A stretch of DNA of 32,696 nucleotides from Flavobacteriales bacterium UBA3364 (GTDB taxonomy: Bacteria > Bacteroidota > Bacteroidia > Flavobacteriales_F > PHOS-HE28), in NCBI GenBank assembly GCA_002360495.1, contig DEQO01000134.1:1-32696 (forward strand), read 5' to 3'. Below the pieces are notes generated by a model that was given only the letters and a program-made list of their open reading frames with translations, had not been told where the DNA came from and ran no database searches. The position numbers were made by a program, and so were the translations under genes. Positions within the stretch are counted from its first letter, which is position 1, and each line of letters opens with the position of its first letter. Positions 7,586 through 15,374 of the stretch are shown piece by piece.

Positions 7586-9242
7586 GGGGAGGGTTCGTAA
7601 CGGGCACAGGGGTCGGGTCGAAGAACAGTTCGGAGGCCAGCTTTTCGTCGTGGCCGTAGACATCGTCCCGGAAGTTCAACCGTCCATCGGCAGTGATCCA
7701 CGCAGTGAAGTAACCGATGGTCACCGGACGCTTCTCCTTCAGTTTCACCCAGGTCTCCTTCCCGCTGAACATGGCCTCCTTGATCTTCTCGGCGGTCCAG
7801 GTCGTGTCATCGCGCAGCAGGTATTCCGCCAGTTCCTTCGGTTGGCTCAGGCGGATGCAGCCGTGGCTGAAGGCCCTGCTCTCCCGCGCGAAACCACCTT
7901 TGCTCGGCGTATCGTGGAAATAGATGTTGTAGCTGTTGGGGAACAGGAATTTGACGCGCCCCAAGGCATTGCCAGCACCGGGCTTCTGGCGGATCAACGG
8001 GTTGGCATTCGATCCACCGATGCGCTCCATGCCCTTCTTTGCGAGGTAGTTCGGGTCCTTCTTCATAGCAGGAAGGATCTCGTTCTGAACGATGCTCGAT
8101 GGAACACCCCAATAAGGGCTGAAGACGATGTTGCTCAGTGTATCGCTGAAGATCACTGTACGCGTGGCTCCGGCGCCTACCACGACGTTCATGTTCCATG
8201 CTTCCTGCCCGTTCTCGAAGATGTGCATCCGGAACTCGGGGATGTTCACCAGGATCAGGTCCTGGGCATATGTTTCGGGCACCCAGCGCAACCGCTCCAT
8301 GTTGATCAGCATCGTCCGCACGCGTTCGGCCGGCGACACGTTCAACGCACGGATCACCCCGTTCCCGATCACGCCATCGGTCGCCAGCCCGTGCCTTTCC
8401 TGGAAGCGCTTCATCGCTGCCACCAGCGTGCTGTCATAGACCCGTGAACCGAGGTAGAGCGTATCCATCCCGCTCACCAGATCACCGAGCACCATCAGGC
8501 GTTCGCGTATGTCGGGTACGAAAGAGGCCGTATCCTCCGGCTCCAGTTTCTTGTGTTCACCGAGTGCGATCGGATCCCAACGCACCAGCGTGTCCAGTTC
8601 GAAATAACGTTTCAACTGAGCCTTCAGCCTCCCGTACTGGGGATGCAGGGGTTCCACGGGACCGAGGTCCATCCGTCCTGCCGCGATGGAATCGAGCAGC
8701 CGGTCGTAGTTCTTCTTCTGTTTGGGGATGAACCAATCCAGTTCGCGCAGGTCCTTGCCCACCATGCCGCCGTATTTCTTGTCCGCAAAGCGGAAGAACT
8801 GGGCGGTGAGCGCGAGTTCCAGCGCGGTGCGGCAGGAGTCGCATGCCAACGAGTCCTTTGCGCTGTCCTGTGTGCCGCTCAATAGTTCGTTCAGGCGCTC
8901 GCGCAGCACCTCCACTTCCCGATAGGCCGCGTCGGTGCTGTTCACCAGCGCGGCGAAACCGGCCGCGGCCTGCGACAGGGAGTCGTTCACGAACCATGCG
9001 TACTGGAACCCGCGTCGCTTATAGAAAGCACGGATCTGCGAGGAGTCCTGCCGGTATTCCGCATGCGCGGAAAGGAACTCCTCGATCTCGGCCGTATCGA
9101 GCATGCGCACGGAATAGACCACGGGGCTCTCGAACACCTCGGTGATCTCCTGGGCTTGTTCCGCCAAAGAGAGCTTCTTTCGCTGCTGCTTGGTACAACC
9201 GAACAATACGGCGCAACAAAGGATCGGATAGAGGTATCGCAT
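7551..9242 (-). CDS. L,D-transpeptidase lipoprotein (YcbB/LdtD-like architecture)
   Basis: About 563 residues from the ATG at 9242. This start gives MRYLYPILCCAVLFGC, a lipoprotein signal peptide with lipobox LFGC, and is preferred over the longer frame to 9278, which overlaps the upstream gene. Order of parts: lipoprotein anchor; a helical scaffold region (about 30-250); a peptidoglycan-binding segment (STLVAAMKRFQERHGLATDG near 260); a YkuD catalytic domain with FPNSYNIYFHDTPSKGGF and the active-site SHGCIRLSQP, Cys at about 462. Such enzymes form 3-3 cross-links in peptidoglycan. The C-terminal tail is rich in Pro and Glu. It is probably in an operon with the second L,D-transpeptidase 32 bp upstream. 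Confidence 0.93.
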   Translation of the reverse strand: MRYLYPILCCAVLFGCTKQQRKKLSLAEQAQEITEVFESPVVYSVRMLDTAEIEEFLSAHAEYRQDSSQIRAFYKRRGFQYAWFVNDSLSQAAAGFAALVNSTDAAYREVEVLRERLNELLSGTQDSAKDSLACDSCRTALELALTAQFFRFADKKYGGMVGKDLRELDWFIPKQKKNYDRLLDSIAAGRMDLGPVEPLHPQYGRLKAQLKRYFELDTLVRWDPIALGEHKKLEPEDTASFVPDIRERLMVLGDLVSGMDTLYLGSRVYDSTLVAAMKRFQERHGLATDGVIGNGVIRALNVSPAERVRTMLINMERLRWVPETYAQDLILVNIPEFRMHIFENGQEAWNMNVVVGAGATRTVIFSDTLSNIVFSPYWGVPSSIVQNEILPAMKKDPNYLAKKGMERIGGSNANPLIRQKPGAGNALGRVKFLFPNSYNIYFHDTPSKGGFARESRAFSHGCIRLSQPKELAEYLLRDDTTWTAEKIKEAMFSGKETWVKLKEKRPVTIGYFTAWITADGRLNFRDDVYGHDEKLASELFFDPTPVPVTNPPLTPEEQEELVQ

Positions 9243-9274
9243 CAGGGAACGTCGGCCCTTGGCCGGGACAAAGG

Positions 9275-9937
9275 TCATCGCTTGCCGTGAACGTACAGCA
9301 AGCCGCCATCGGCCAGCAGGTCGATCATCCGTGGCATGTGCTCCTTGCTCACTGCCGGGCAGCCCCAGCTTCGTCCGCAGCGTCCGTGCAATGCGATGAA
9401 GGATGCGCTCACATAATCGGCACCGTGCATGATCACTTCGCGAGAAAGCGCGTTGTTGTTCAGGCCACGCTCCAGCCCGTGCAGGAGCAGGGCCCGGCCA
9501 TGCTTGGGGCTGGCGATCTCCGCACCTACCCGGTACAATCCCAAGCTGGTCTGGTGCGATCCCTCATTGTTGCTGAAACTCCGGCAGATACGCTCCCCCG
9601 AACCCTGGCCATGGGCAACCCAGGTGCGCAACACAAGTTCCTTCTTCTCAAGGTCGATGATGTACAAGCGCTTGGCATCGCTCGGCTGGGTCATGTCAGC
9701 AATGGCGAGGATCTTTCCACTGACGCCGTACTTCTGCATTTTCCGATAGCCGGCAGCGAATACATGCTGGGCCAGTTCGTTCTCCAGGCACAGTTCGGCG
9801 TAGAGTTCGTCGGCCGCGAGTGCTTCTGCGTTCTTCACGACCACCGTAGTGGGCGGCGCGGCAACGCGACGTTCCCCGTCCGTTCCAGGGAACACCCAGG
9901 AGAATAGCAATGCCAGGAGCAGTGGTGTGTGCACCAT
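9275..9937 (-). CDS. Murein L,D-transpeptidase catalytic-domain protein (YkuD_2 type)
   Basis: A 220-residue exported protein with a signal-peptide-like N-terminus (LLLALLFSWVFPG). It matches the YkuD_2 family (PF13645, from memory): KILAIADMTQPSDAKRLYII, then WVAHGQGSG near 128, FSNNEGSHQTSLGLY near 140, and the catalytic GRSWGCPAVS with Cys193. The His of IALHGR just before may complete the active site. Family members are secreted or periplasmic proteins thought to act on peptidoglycan peptides. It lies just upstream of a second, larger L,D-transpeptidase, so the pair is probably co-transcribed. It is divergent from the repeat-protein gene at 10174, with 236 bp between them. Confidence 0.9.
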   Translation of the reverse strand: MVHTPLLLALLFSWVFPGTDGERRVAAPPTTVVVKNAEALAADELYAELCLENELAQHVFAAGYRKMQKYGVSGKILAIADMTQPSDAKRLYIIDLEKKELVLRTWVAHGQGSGERICRSFSNNEGSHQTSLGLYRVGAEIASPKHGRALLLHGLERGLNNNALSREVIMHGADYVSASFIALHGRCGRSWGCPAVSKEHMPRMIDLLADGGLLYVHGKR

Positions 9938-10144
9938 TTATTCCTACAGGTTCTTCCGATGCCTTCCCATCAGCGAGGTTCCAGTTCGCGGGTCGGCCAT
10001 CGGGGGCGTGAAACTAACGTTATGGAACATCCAATGGTGTTCTACGGCGATGAAAAGTGAGGGTTACCCGACGGGGGGTCCGGGGTGCCCGATGAAGCGA
10101 GCGTTCTGCCGCTGCCCGCCGCACAGTGCTTTCCGAGCGTTCGG

Positions 10145-10152
10145 TACCTTGG
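10145..10152 (+). promoter_or_regulatory. Possible -7 element TACCTTGG upstream of the 41-residue-repeat gene
   Basis: It has the TACCTT core seen before other genes here, 21 nt before the ATG at 10174. The 236-bp divergent intergenic region 9938-10173 shows nothing else I can name. Confidence 0.35.
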
Positions 10153-10173
10153 AGCCGATTCCACGCCTGAAAG

Positions 10174-11568
10174 ATGTCTTTGCGCCACCTCGCCTCGATC
10201 TCGCTGCTCTTGGTCTCCGTTGTTGCACCTGCACAGTTCTATAATTGGGGCTGGGGACCCGAGATCAGCGTGAACCAGATCGGCAGCACCATTACATGCA
10301 CGGTCTGGGACCCGTACCTCAACACGACCCGCACCCAAAGCTTCACAAGTGTGGCCTCCTGGTCGCATGATGATGGTGTGGTGGCCACCGTGAGCGGCGG
10401 TGGCGTGGTGACGGCCATCGTCTACGATCTTGACCTCGCCAGCTTCCGGACCGAGCAATTGACCTCCACGAGCGGGACCACGGTGATCAACAGCGACGGT
10501 ATTGTTGCGTGGAAGACCGGCTCCGGCATCGTTGGTGCAGCCATCTACGATCCGGATGCCCATACTTGGCGCGATGAACAATTCAGTTCCAACAGCGGCA
10601 ACCAGATCCAGAACCGCGATGGCGTGGTATCCTGGGTCTCCAGCAGCGGGATCATGGGTGCCGCCGTCTACGATCCAGGGGTTTCGCAATGGCAGGACGA
10701 GCAGTTCAGTTCCAACAGTGGGAACGTGGTGCAGAACCGCGATGGCATCGTGGCCTGGGTATCAACCTCCGGTATCCTCGGTGCGGCGGTCTATGATCCC
10801 TCGGTGGGCCAATGGATCGATGAGCAGTTCAGTTCCAACACCGGCAATGCGGTCGTGATCGGACAGGGCGTGGTCGCGTGGAAGTCGAACAGTGGCGTCC
10901 TCGGCGGTGCAGCGTACAATTGGACCACCAATACCTGGGACGATTCACAATTCAGTTCGTCATCGTCCAACACGATGCCCACGATCACCGATGGTACCAT
11001 CCAATGGAGCAACAGCAGTGGAGCGCAGCGGTATGGCTACACGACGAGCGGCCAATGGCAGAGCAACGTGAACACAGCGGTCCGGTGCGAGTACCATGCT
11101 GAACAGGTCAGTTCCGGTGGTGCGCCACACATCGCTTACCTCTGGTGCCTTACCCTAGGTGCGTCGAGCTATTCGCATAGCTGCGGCGATGGACACACCA
11201 TTACGCGGCGCTGGGCGTGGAAGCAGTACGCGAACGGGGGCACGTATACGCCGACGTTGACCGCGTTCAGTGCGACGACCAACAACACATGCTCCGGGTC
11301 GTTGACCTACGTGAACACAGGCTTGGAGGAGCCGACGTCAGGAACATCCTTCACGGTGAGCTACCAGGACGACCTGATCCGTGTAACGGGAGACGCACCC
11401 TTGGGCTTGATCGAGGTATTGGACGCGAGCGGAAGATCCGTGGTTTCGGCAAGGACTACGGACCGGACCTTGGAACTACCTGGTGCGTTCGCCACAGGGC
11501 TTTACCTGGTACGCTGCTACGGAAGTGGAGAAGTCGCGCCGACGCGGCGATTGGTCATAGAGCGCTGA
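10174..11568 (+). CDS. Secreted tandem-repeat protein (41-aa units) with T9SS-type sorting domain
   Basis: A 464-residue protein with a signal peptide (residues 1-21, ending APAQ). Residues 67-271 are five in-register 41-residue repeats starting at 67, 108, 149, 190 and 231, with a sixth partial unit after 271. The unit reads roughly DGIVAWVSxSGIxGAAVYDP, then about five residues, W.DEQFSSNSGN and a short variable end. Alternating hydrophobic/Gly strands suggest a beta-propeller or beta-solenoid. Residues about 300-365 hold a Cys-containing domain, and the last 70 residues look like a T9SS sorting domain (GLIEVLDASGRSVV, ATGLYLVRCYGSGE). A surface-exposed or released protein; no enzymatic motif seen. 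Confidence 0.85.
   Translation: MSLRHLASISLLLVSVVAPAQFYNWGWGPEISVNQIGSTITCTVWDPYLNTTRTQSFTSVASWSHDDGVVATVSGGGVVTAIVYDLDLASFRTEQLTSTSGTTVINSDGIVAWKTGSGIVGAAIYDPDAHTWRDEQFSSNSGNQIQNRDGVVSWVSSSGIMGAAVYDPGVSQWQDEQFSSNSGNVVQNRDGIVAWVSTSGILGAAVYDPSVGQWIDEQFSSNTGNAVVIGQGVVAWKSNSGVLGGAAYNWTTNTWDDSQFSSSSSNTMPTITDGTIQWSNSSGAQRYGYTTSGQWQSNVNTAVRCEYHAEQVSSGGAPHIAYLWCLTLGASSYSHSCGDGHTITRRWAWKQYANGGTYTPTLTAFSATTNNTCSGSLTYVNTGLEEPTSGTSFTVSYQDDLIRVTGDAPLGLIEVLDASGRSVVSARTTDRTLELPGAFATGLYLVRCYGSGEVAPTRRLVIER
10372..10986 (+). repeat. Five in-frame 123-bp tandem repeats
   Basis: Units start at 10372, 10495, 10618, 10741 and 10864, each exactly 123 bp (41 codons) with no insertion or deletion. The second to fourth units are most alike, sharing the segment coding DEQFSSNSGN or DEQFSSNTGN; the first and fifth are more diverged. 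Confidence 0.9.
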
Positions 11569-11639
11569 ACCGCGTCACTCGTAAGTTTCAACGGCGACCA
11601 GTTCTCCAGCGATATCGAACCTTTTTCATTCGCCCTTTT

Positions 11640-11888
11640 TCAGGGGAACACCTTTCTGGTCCAAACCGGCAAGGCGGCCCTCCAACCGGATCTTTCCATT
11701 CGGATGGTATTCGGAATAGGCACCACGTGTAGGTCGCGCACCGCACGCTGCACCACCATCTGCATCGCCCGCGTTCCGAGGTCCTTACTCTGCCAGTTGC
11801 CTTGGTCGAAATCGATCTGCTGTGCCTGGATGGAACCGGTCCCAAAGGCCAGGAATAGCATGGCATAGCGATGCTTCATATCCTTCAT
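11640..11888 (-). CDS. Possible small secreted protein (about 79-82 aa), doubtful
   Basis: The frame from ATG 11888 (MKDMKHRY) or ATG 11879 (MKHRYAM) encodes a credible signal peptide, MKHRYAMLFLAFGTGSIQAQ, followed by about 60 residues with no recognised domain (IDFDQGNWQSKDLGTR, then a basic C-terminus). It is convergent with the repeat-protein gene. It may be a genuine small exported protein or the 5' remnant of a larger gene truncated by a frameshift; the sequence after the stop shows no obvious continuation. The signal peptide is the only real support. Confidence 0.4.
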   Translation of the reverse strand: MKDMKHRYAMLFLAFGTGSIQAQQIDFDQGNWQSKDLGTRAMQMVVQRAVRDLHVVPIPNTIRMERSGWRAALPVWTRKVFP

Positions 11889-11968
11889 GCCGAAAGCTGC
11901 ACAAGGTGCCCCCCGCTCGGACCGTTGAACTACGTTGCGGACTCTGCGCCGTTGCGGTGGGGACTCAG

Positions 11969-13279
11969 CTAACCCTTCAGTACCGCCTTCGCATAATTCG
12001 CCCAACTCATGCTCTTCGTGGCTTCCACCACGTTCTCGCGCGGGATGGGCTTATCGATGCTCGCGTTCATCACGCGTACCATGTCGGCGATGTTCTTCGG
12101 CTCCGCCATGTAGCCGTTGAAGCCATCGGTGATGGTCTCGGGGAAATGCCCCACACGCGTAGCGACCGCCGGTAGCTTGAAGTTGTAGCTGAGGCTCTCG
12201 ACCCCGCTGGGTGTGGCCGTTTCGTAGAAGAGAACGATGGTATCCGCCGCTTGGAAGTAGGGGGGCACTTCCTCGTTCGGGATGAAGCGGTCCACCATGA
12301 GCGTTCGGTCCTCGATGCCCAGTGTTCCCACCAAGGCCAGCGGATCGTAATTGCGCTCGTCGTCGGCCTTTTTCAGGAAGAGCTTCTTCAACGTACCGAA
12401 CACGGCGTTCTTCAACTTGGTGCTCAGCTTGCTCTGGTCCACCGTCTGCCAGAAACGCTCACCCACGATCATCAGGCTCACATCATCGCGCTGTTTGGCG
12501 AGTTCAGCGAAGGCTTCGATGCAGTAGTGCAGCCCCTTGTACTTCCTTATGAAACCGAAGAAGAGGAAAACGTGTTTTCGCAGACCGTGCTGTGCTTTCC
12601 AAGCTTCCTTGTCGAACGAAGGGTCCGGCTTGAAGAGGGAGTAGATGGGATGGTAAAGTTTGAGGATGGTCCTAGGTCCGGGATCCGAGGTCTTCGGCCC
12701 TGAACTTTGCAGGGCCTTGGACCGCGCTTCCGAGCGCCCGTCCAAGGTCACCTCGAACACCTTGTCCGGCATCAGTGCCTTCAACTCCTCTGCCGTCTTG
12801 TAGGCGTGTACGATGAAACTGTGCCCGTGCCTTAGGGCCATTCGCGTGAGCCGTGCATCCAACGAGCTCTGCTCTTTCGCTGCTACGAAGTGCAGATCGA
12901 AGATGATCTCGGCCTTGGTGTGTTTGCGCAGATACCTGGCGATGGTGTTCAGCGGAATGCCTTGCGTAGGGTTGTACCACTGGATGATCACCTTGTCCGG
13001 CTTCAATTCCGCGATAGCCTTGGCGGTGCTGCGCCAGGTGCTCGGCGCGTTCCAGTTGGTGAGGTAGTGGACCGGGATATCGTAGCCCTCCAGGAAACTG
13101 CTACGGCTTGCCTTGTCCACGAACTCGCGTGGGATGATCGCAGGGTATTGTTGCGTCCAGCTGACAATGGTGACCTGGGCTCCCTCATCCTTCAGCGCTC
13201 GCGCCAACGCGGTGTTGTACTGCGCTATGCCGCCCTTGAACTTGGGGCCGGGACCGAAGCAGATGATGTGGGAGCTCAT
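11969..13279 (-). CDS. GT-B (family 4-like) glycosyltransferase
   Basis: About 436 residues from ATG 13279 (MSSHIICFGPGPKFKGGIAQY). The longer start at 13303 would read into a repeat element and is rejected. The N-terminal half has the acceptor-domain glycine loop PGPKFKGGIAQYN; the C-terminal half has KHVFLFFGFIRKYKGL and the donor-binding ATPSGVESLSYNFKLPAVAT, including the E of the GT4 EX7E-like region, then VGHFPETITDGFNGYMAE. It probably transfers a sugar to a polysaccharide or lipid intermediate. The linker between the domains contains a palindromic segment (12715-12747) that looks inserted; see findings. The upstream same-strand gene is a sugar epimerase. Confidence 0.88.
   Translation of the reverse strand: MSSHIICFGPGPKFKGGIAQYNTALARALKDEGAQVTIVSWTQQYPAIIPREFVDKASRSSFLEGYDIPVHYLTNWNAPSTWRSTAKAIAELKPDKVIIQWYNPTQGIPLNTIARYLRKHTKAEIIFDLHFVAAKEQSSLDARLTRMALRHGHSFIVHAYKTAEELKALMPDKVFEVTLDGRSEARSKALQSSGPKTSDPGPRTILKLYHPIYSLFKPDPSFDKEAWKAQHGLRKHVFLFFGFIRKYKGLHYCIEAFAELAKQRDDVSLMIVGERFWQTVDQSKLSTKLKNAVFGTLKKLFLKKADDERNYDPLALVGTLGIEDRTLMVDRFIPNEEVPPYFQAADTIVLFYETATPSGVESLSYNFKLPAVATRVGHFPETITDGFNGYMAEPKNIADMVRVMNASIDKPIPRENVVEATKSMSWANYAKAVLKG
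12715..12747. repeat. Nested palindrome within the glycosyltransferase coding sequence
   Basis: The outer arms CCTTGGAC (12715-12722) and GTCCAAGG (12740-12747) are perfect inverted repeats. Inside them GCGCT (12724-12728) and AGCGC (12733-12737) form a second perfect stem around a TCCG loop. The element and its flank to about 12672 are translated in frame as a hydrophilic linker. Confidence 0.8.
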
Positions 13280-13283
13280 TTTA

Positions 13284-13380
13284 CCACAAAGGCACGGAGG
13301 CACAGAGAAGAGTAATCGAGCATGACCAAGTCCTCCCGGAAAGCTGAGAGTGAATTCTCCGTGCCTCTGTGCCTCGGTGG
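13284..13380. repeat. Inverted-repeat element, copy A (97 bp)
   Basis: The left arm 13284-13309 (ccacaaaggcacgg...) and right arm 13355-13380 pair over 26 nt with 22 matches when one is reverse-complemented. The core 13310-13354 is unrelated to that of copy B. It fills the gap between the epimerase stop and the glycosyltransferase start on the minus strand. Elements of this GGCACAGAGG type occur as intergenic repeats in many bacterial genomes (recalled, not searched). Confidence 0.8.
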
Positions 13381-13389
13381 TGAAGCATT

Positions 13390-14424
13390 TCAGATCTTCT
13401 TCAACGCCGCCTCATACACCCGCCGCATGCCTTCTTCGATGGAGATCTTCGCTTTCCAACCGAGGTTGTCCTCCACCCAGCGCATGTCGCAGTAGCGGCT
13501 GTGGACGCCAACGGGTTTGTCGAGCAGTGGCTTGATGGTCGGCTTGTAGCCCGCGAAGCCCGTGAAGACCTCGATCAGCTCCAGGAAGCTGGTGAGCTTG
13601 CCCATGCCGATGTTGATCGCGCGGCCGTCGCTGATCTTGTCCATGGCGAGCAGGGTGAGGTCGAGGACGTCGTCGATGTGTACGAAGTCACGACCTTGCT
13701 TGCCGGTGCCCCAGACCTCGAAAGGGTTCTCCTTCTTGGCGGCACGCGCGGCGATAGCCGGAACCGGATAGGAGAGGTCCTGATCTTCACCGTATCCGCT
13801 GAAGGGCCGGATACAGGTGACGTGAACGCCGTAGTGGCTCGCGGCGATCTTCGCCAGGAACTCACCGGTGAGCTTGCTCCAGCCATAGGTCATGTCGGGC
13901 TCGCCCATCTTCTTGAAGTCGATGTCGCTTTCCTTCAGCTTGAGCGTGTTGCTCTCGGTCTGCAGGTCGATGGGATAGGCCGCGCTGCTGCTGGGATAAA
14001 GGAAGCGACGTGGCTTGTTGCGGCACACGTAGAGGAACATCTCCGCATCGATGCTCAGATCCTGCGCCACGAGCATGGGGTCGCCATCGATCTTACTGCG
14101 CCCGCCCACGATGGCCGCGAAGTGGAAGATGTCGTCGAAGAGCGCCACGTTCAGGCCGTAGCGCTTCTGGAAGTATTGGGGGTCCTTGTTCAGCTCGCGG
14201 AGAACGTCGCGCAGGTCGGCCTTCAGGAAAAGCAGGCGTTCGTCAGCGCCGTAGATCTGCATTTCCTTGTGCTCGAAGTTCAGTTCGTGGCCCAGCCAGG
14301 TCTTGGGGTGGGTACCTACACTGAGGTCGTCAATGAAAAGGACGCGTGCGCCTTGTTCGTAGAGACGCTTTACCATGTTGCGCCCCACAAATCCGCAGCC
14401 GCCGGTGACCAAGTGAGTTCTCAT
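13390..14424 (-). CDS. NAD-dependent sugar epimerase/dehydratase (extended SDR)
   Basis: 344 residues from ATG 14424, which begins directly with the Rossmann motif MRTHLVTGGCGFVG; 60 extra residues of open frame upstream are ignored because they overlap the anti-sigma gene. FLYPSSSAAYP at 141-151 holds the catalytic Ser/Thr region and TYGWSKLTGE places Y180 and K184 in the YxxxK site. GRDFVHIDDVLDLT near 245 is typical of nucleotide-sugar epimerases/dehydratases. It converts an NDP-sugar (exact sugar unknown) and probably supplies the glycosyltransferase gene that follows. It begins 38 bp after the anti-sigma gene, so it could belong to that transcript. Confidence 0.92.
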   Translation of the reverse strand: MRTHLVTGGCGFVGRNMVKRLYEQGARVLFIDDLSVGTHPKTWLGHELNFEHKEMQIYGADERLLFLKADLRDVLRELNKDPQYFQKRYGLNVALFDDIFHFAAIVGGRSKIDGDPMLVAQDLSIDAEMFLYVCRNKPRRFLYPSSSAAYPIDLQTESNTLKLKESDIDFKKMGEPDMTYGWSKLTGEFLAKIAASHYGVHVTCIRPFSGYGEDQDLSYPVPAIAARAAKKENPFEVWGTGKQGRDFVHIDDVLDLTLLAMDKISDGRAINIGMGKLTSFLELIEVFTGFAGYKPTIKPLLDKPVGVHSRYCDMRWVEDNLGWKAKISIEEGMRRVYEAALKKI

Positions 14425-14462
14425 CGGTTGCAAAGATGGGCGGGATGGGCCCTTGCAGCTTC

Positions 14463-14705
14463 TTATCGAAGCTCGGAAATGATCCGATGTTCCAACGCGG
14501 TGCTGTCGATACCGGCCTGTGGACGTTCCTCCAGCAACCGGTCGATCGTTTCGCTCTGCCGAACGTAGGCCCTGCAGGCACCGCAGATCCGCAGATGCAT
14601 CCATAGCCCGACTCGCTCAATACCGGACAGTGGTTTCAGGTCGCGGCGTTCCACCAATGCCGTTGCCTTTTGACAGGAAAGCTCAAGGGTTTTGATCAGT
14701 GCCAT
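14463..14705 (-). CDS. Zinc-finger anti-sigma factor-like protein
   Basis: An 80-residue soluble protein with the anti-sigma zinc-finger layout C11-x25-H37-x3-C41-x2-C44 (LSCQKATALVERR ... MHLRICGACRAY). This is the zf-HC2/ZAS domain seen in anti-sigma factors and their small cytoplasmic variants. It lacks a transmembrane segment or sensor domain, so it would act in the cytoplasm. It follows the ECF sigma factor by 7 bp, the classical sigma/anti-sigma pairing, and probably holds that sigma factor inactive; the signal is unknown (redox through the zinc site is one possibility). Confidence 0.85.
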   Translation of the reverse strand: MALIKTLELSCQKATALVERRDLKPLSGIERVGLWMHLRICGACRAYVRQSETIDRLLEERPQAGIDSTALEHRIISELR

Positions 14706-14712
14706 GGCTTGT

Positions 14713-15318
14713 TCAAGCTGTACGGGATACCCGTCCCTGTATGCACTCCCGCAATTTCAACTTGGCGCGGTGCAACTGCTGCCAGTAGTTCGTGGCGCTG
14801 ATGCCCAGCGCGGCCTGGATCGCCTCGCTGTCGCGTTCCTTCAGGTATTTCATCTCCACAGCACTGCGAAGCTTGTCCGGCAACAGGTCCAGACAATGGC
14901 GCAGCGCCCGGTCCAGCCGCTCGTTGTCCGTGTCCCGGAACGCGTCGGGATCGTTGGTGGGTGCGTGTGCGAGGTCCCAATGGCCGTTGGGGGTAAAGGT
15001 GTTCTCGTCCACTTCGTCGTTGGACAGTTCCATACCTGACAGGTGCTTCCCTTCCCGGTACACCTTGCGGTAATGGTCGGCCAGCTTGTGCTTGAGGATG
15101 GAGAAGAGCCAGGTGCGCGGCGAACTCTGCTCGGCGAACTTGTCCATCGTCTGCCAGGCCGAAACAAAGGTGAGTTGCACCAGATCATCCGCCGTGGCCT
15201 CGTCCTTCACCCGGCTTCGCGCGTAACGCAAAAGATCATTGGTGTGCGAATGCACCCAACCGGCCATCAACTTCTGGCGGCCTACGTCGTCCAACGCCTT
15301 CACCGGCATGCTTGCCAT
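14713..15318 (-). CDS. ECF-type RNA polymerase sigma factor
   Basis: A 201-residue sigma-70 family protein. Region 2 (about 20-85) contains DLLRYARSRVKDEATADDLV and TFVSAWQTMDKF, followed by SSPRTWLFSILKHKLADHYR. Region 4 (about 130-190) contains LDLLPDKLRSAVEMKYLKE and a helix-turn-helix GISATNYWQQLHRAKLKLRE. The ~45 residues between are longer than in most ECF factors. ATG 15318 (MASMPVKAL) follows a TACCTTTC box by 4 nt; a second ATG at 15309 is possible. It is co-transcribed with the zinc-finger anti-sigma factor. Target promoters were not identified. Confidence 0.92.
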   Translation of the reverse strand: MASMPVKALDDVGRQKLMAGWVHSHTNDLLRYARSRVKDEATADDLVQLTFVSAWQTMDKFAEQSSPRTWLFSILKHKLADHYRKVYREGKHLSGMELSNDEVDENTFTPNGHWDLAHAPTNDPDAFRDTDNERLDRALRHCLDLLPDKLRSAVEMKYLKERDSEAIQAALGISATNYWQQLHRAKLKLRECIQGRVSRTA

Positions 15319-15322
15319 GGCC

Positions 15323-15330
15323 GAAAGGTA
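15323..15330 (-). promoter_or_regulatory. -7-like element TACCTTTC before the sigma factor gene
   Basis: It matches TAnnTTTG at 7 of 8 positions on the minus strand and ends 4 nt before the ATG at 15318, again implying a leaderless or almost leaderless transcript. Confidence 0.5.
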
Positions 15331-15374
15331 GAACCGCGAACCGGCCTTCCGGTGAGCAATGCCCTGTGGCAGTT

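Noticed and set aside
10372..10986. CRISPR-like array
   Set aside because: The 123-bp periodic repeats are coding, in frame and without spacers; no other direct-repeat array of CRISPR size was seen.
13113..13535. Short frames reading through copy A (peptides such as PCLCASVVK)
   Set aside because: These are translations of an intergenic inverted-repeat element, a well-known source of false genes.
14425..14604. 60-codon N-terminal extension of the epimerase
   Set aside because: It overlaps the anti-sigma gene, and the Rossmann motif starts directly after the ATG at 14424.
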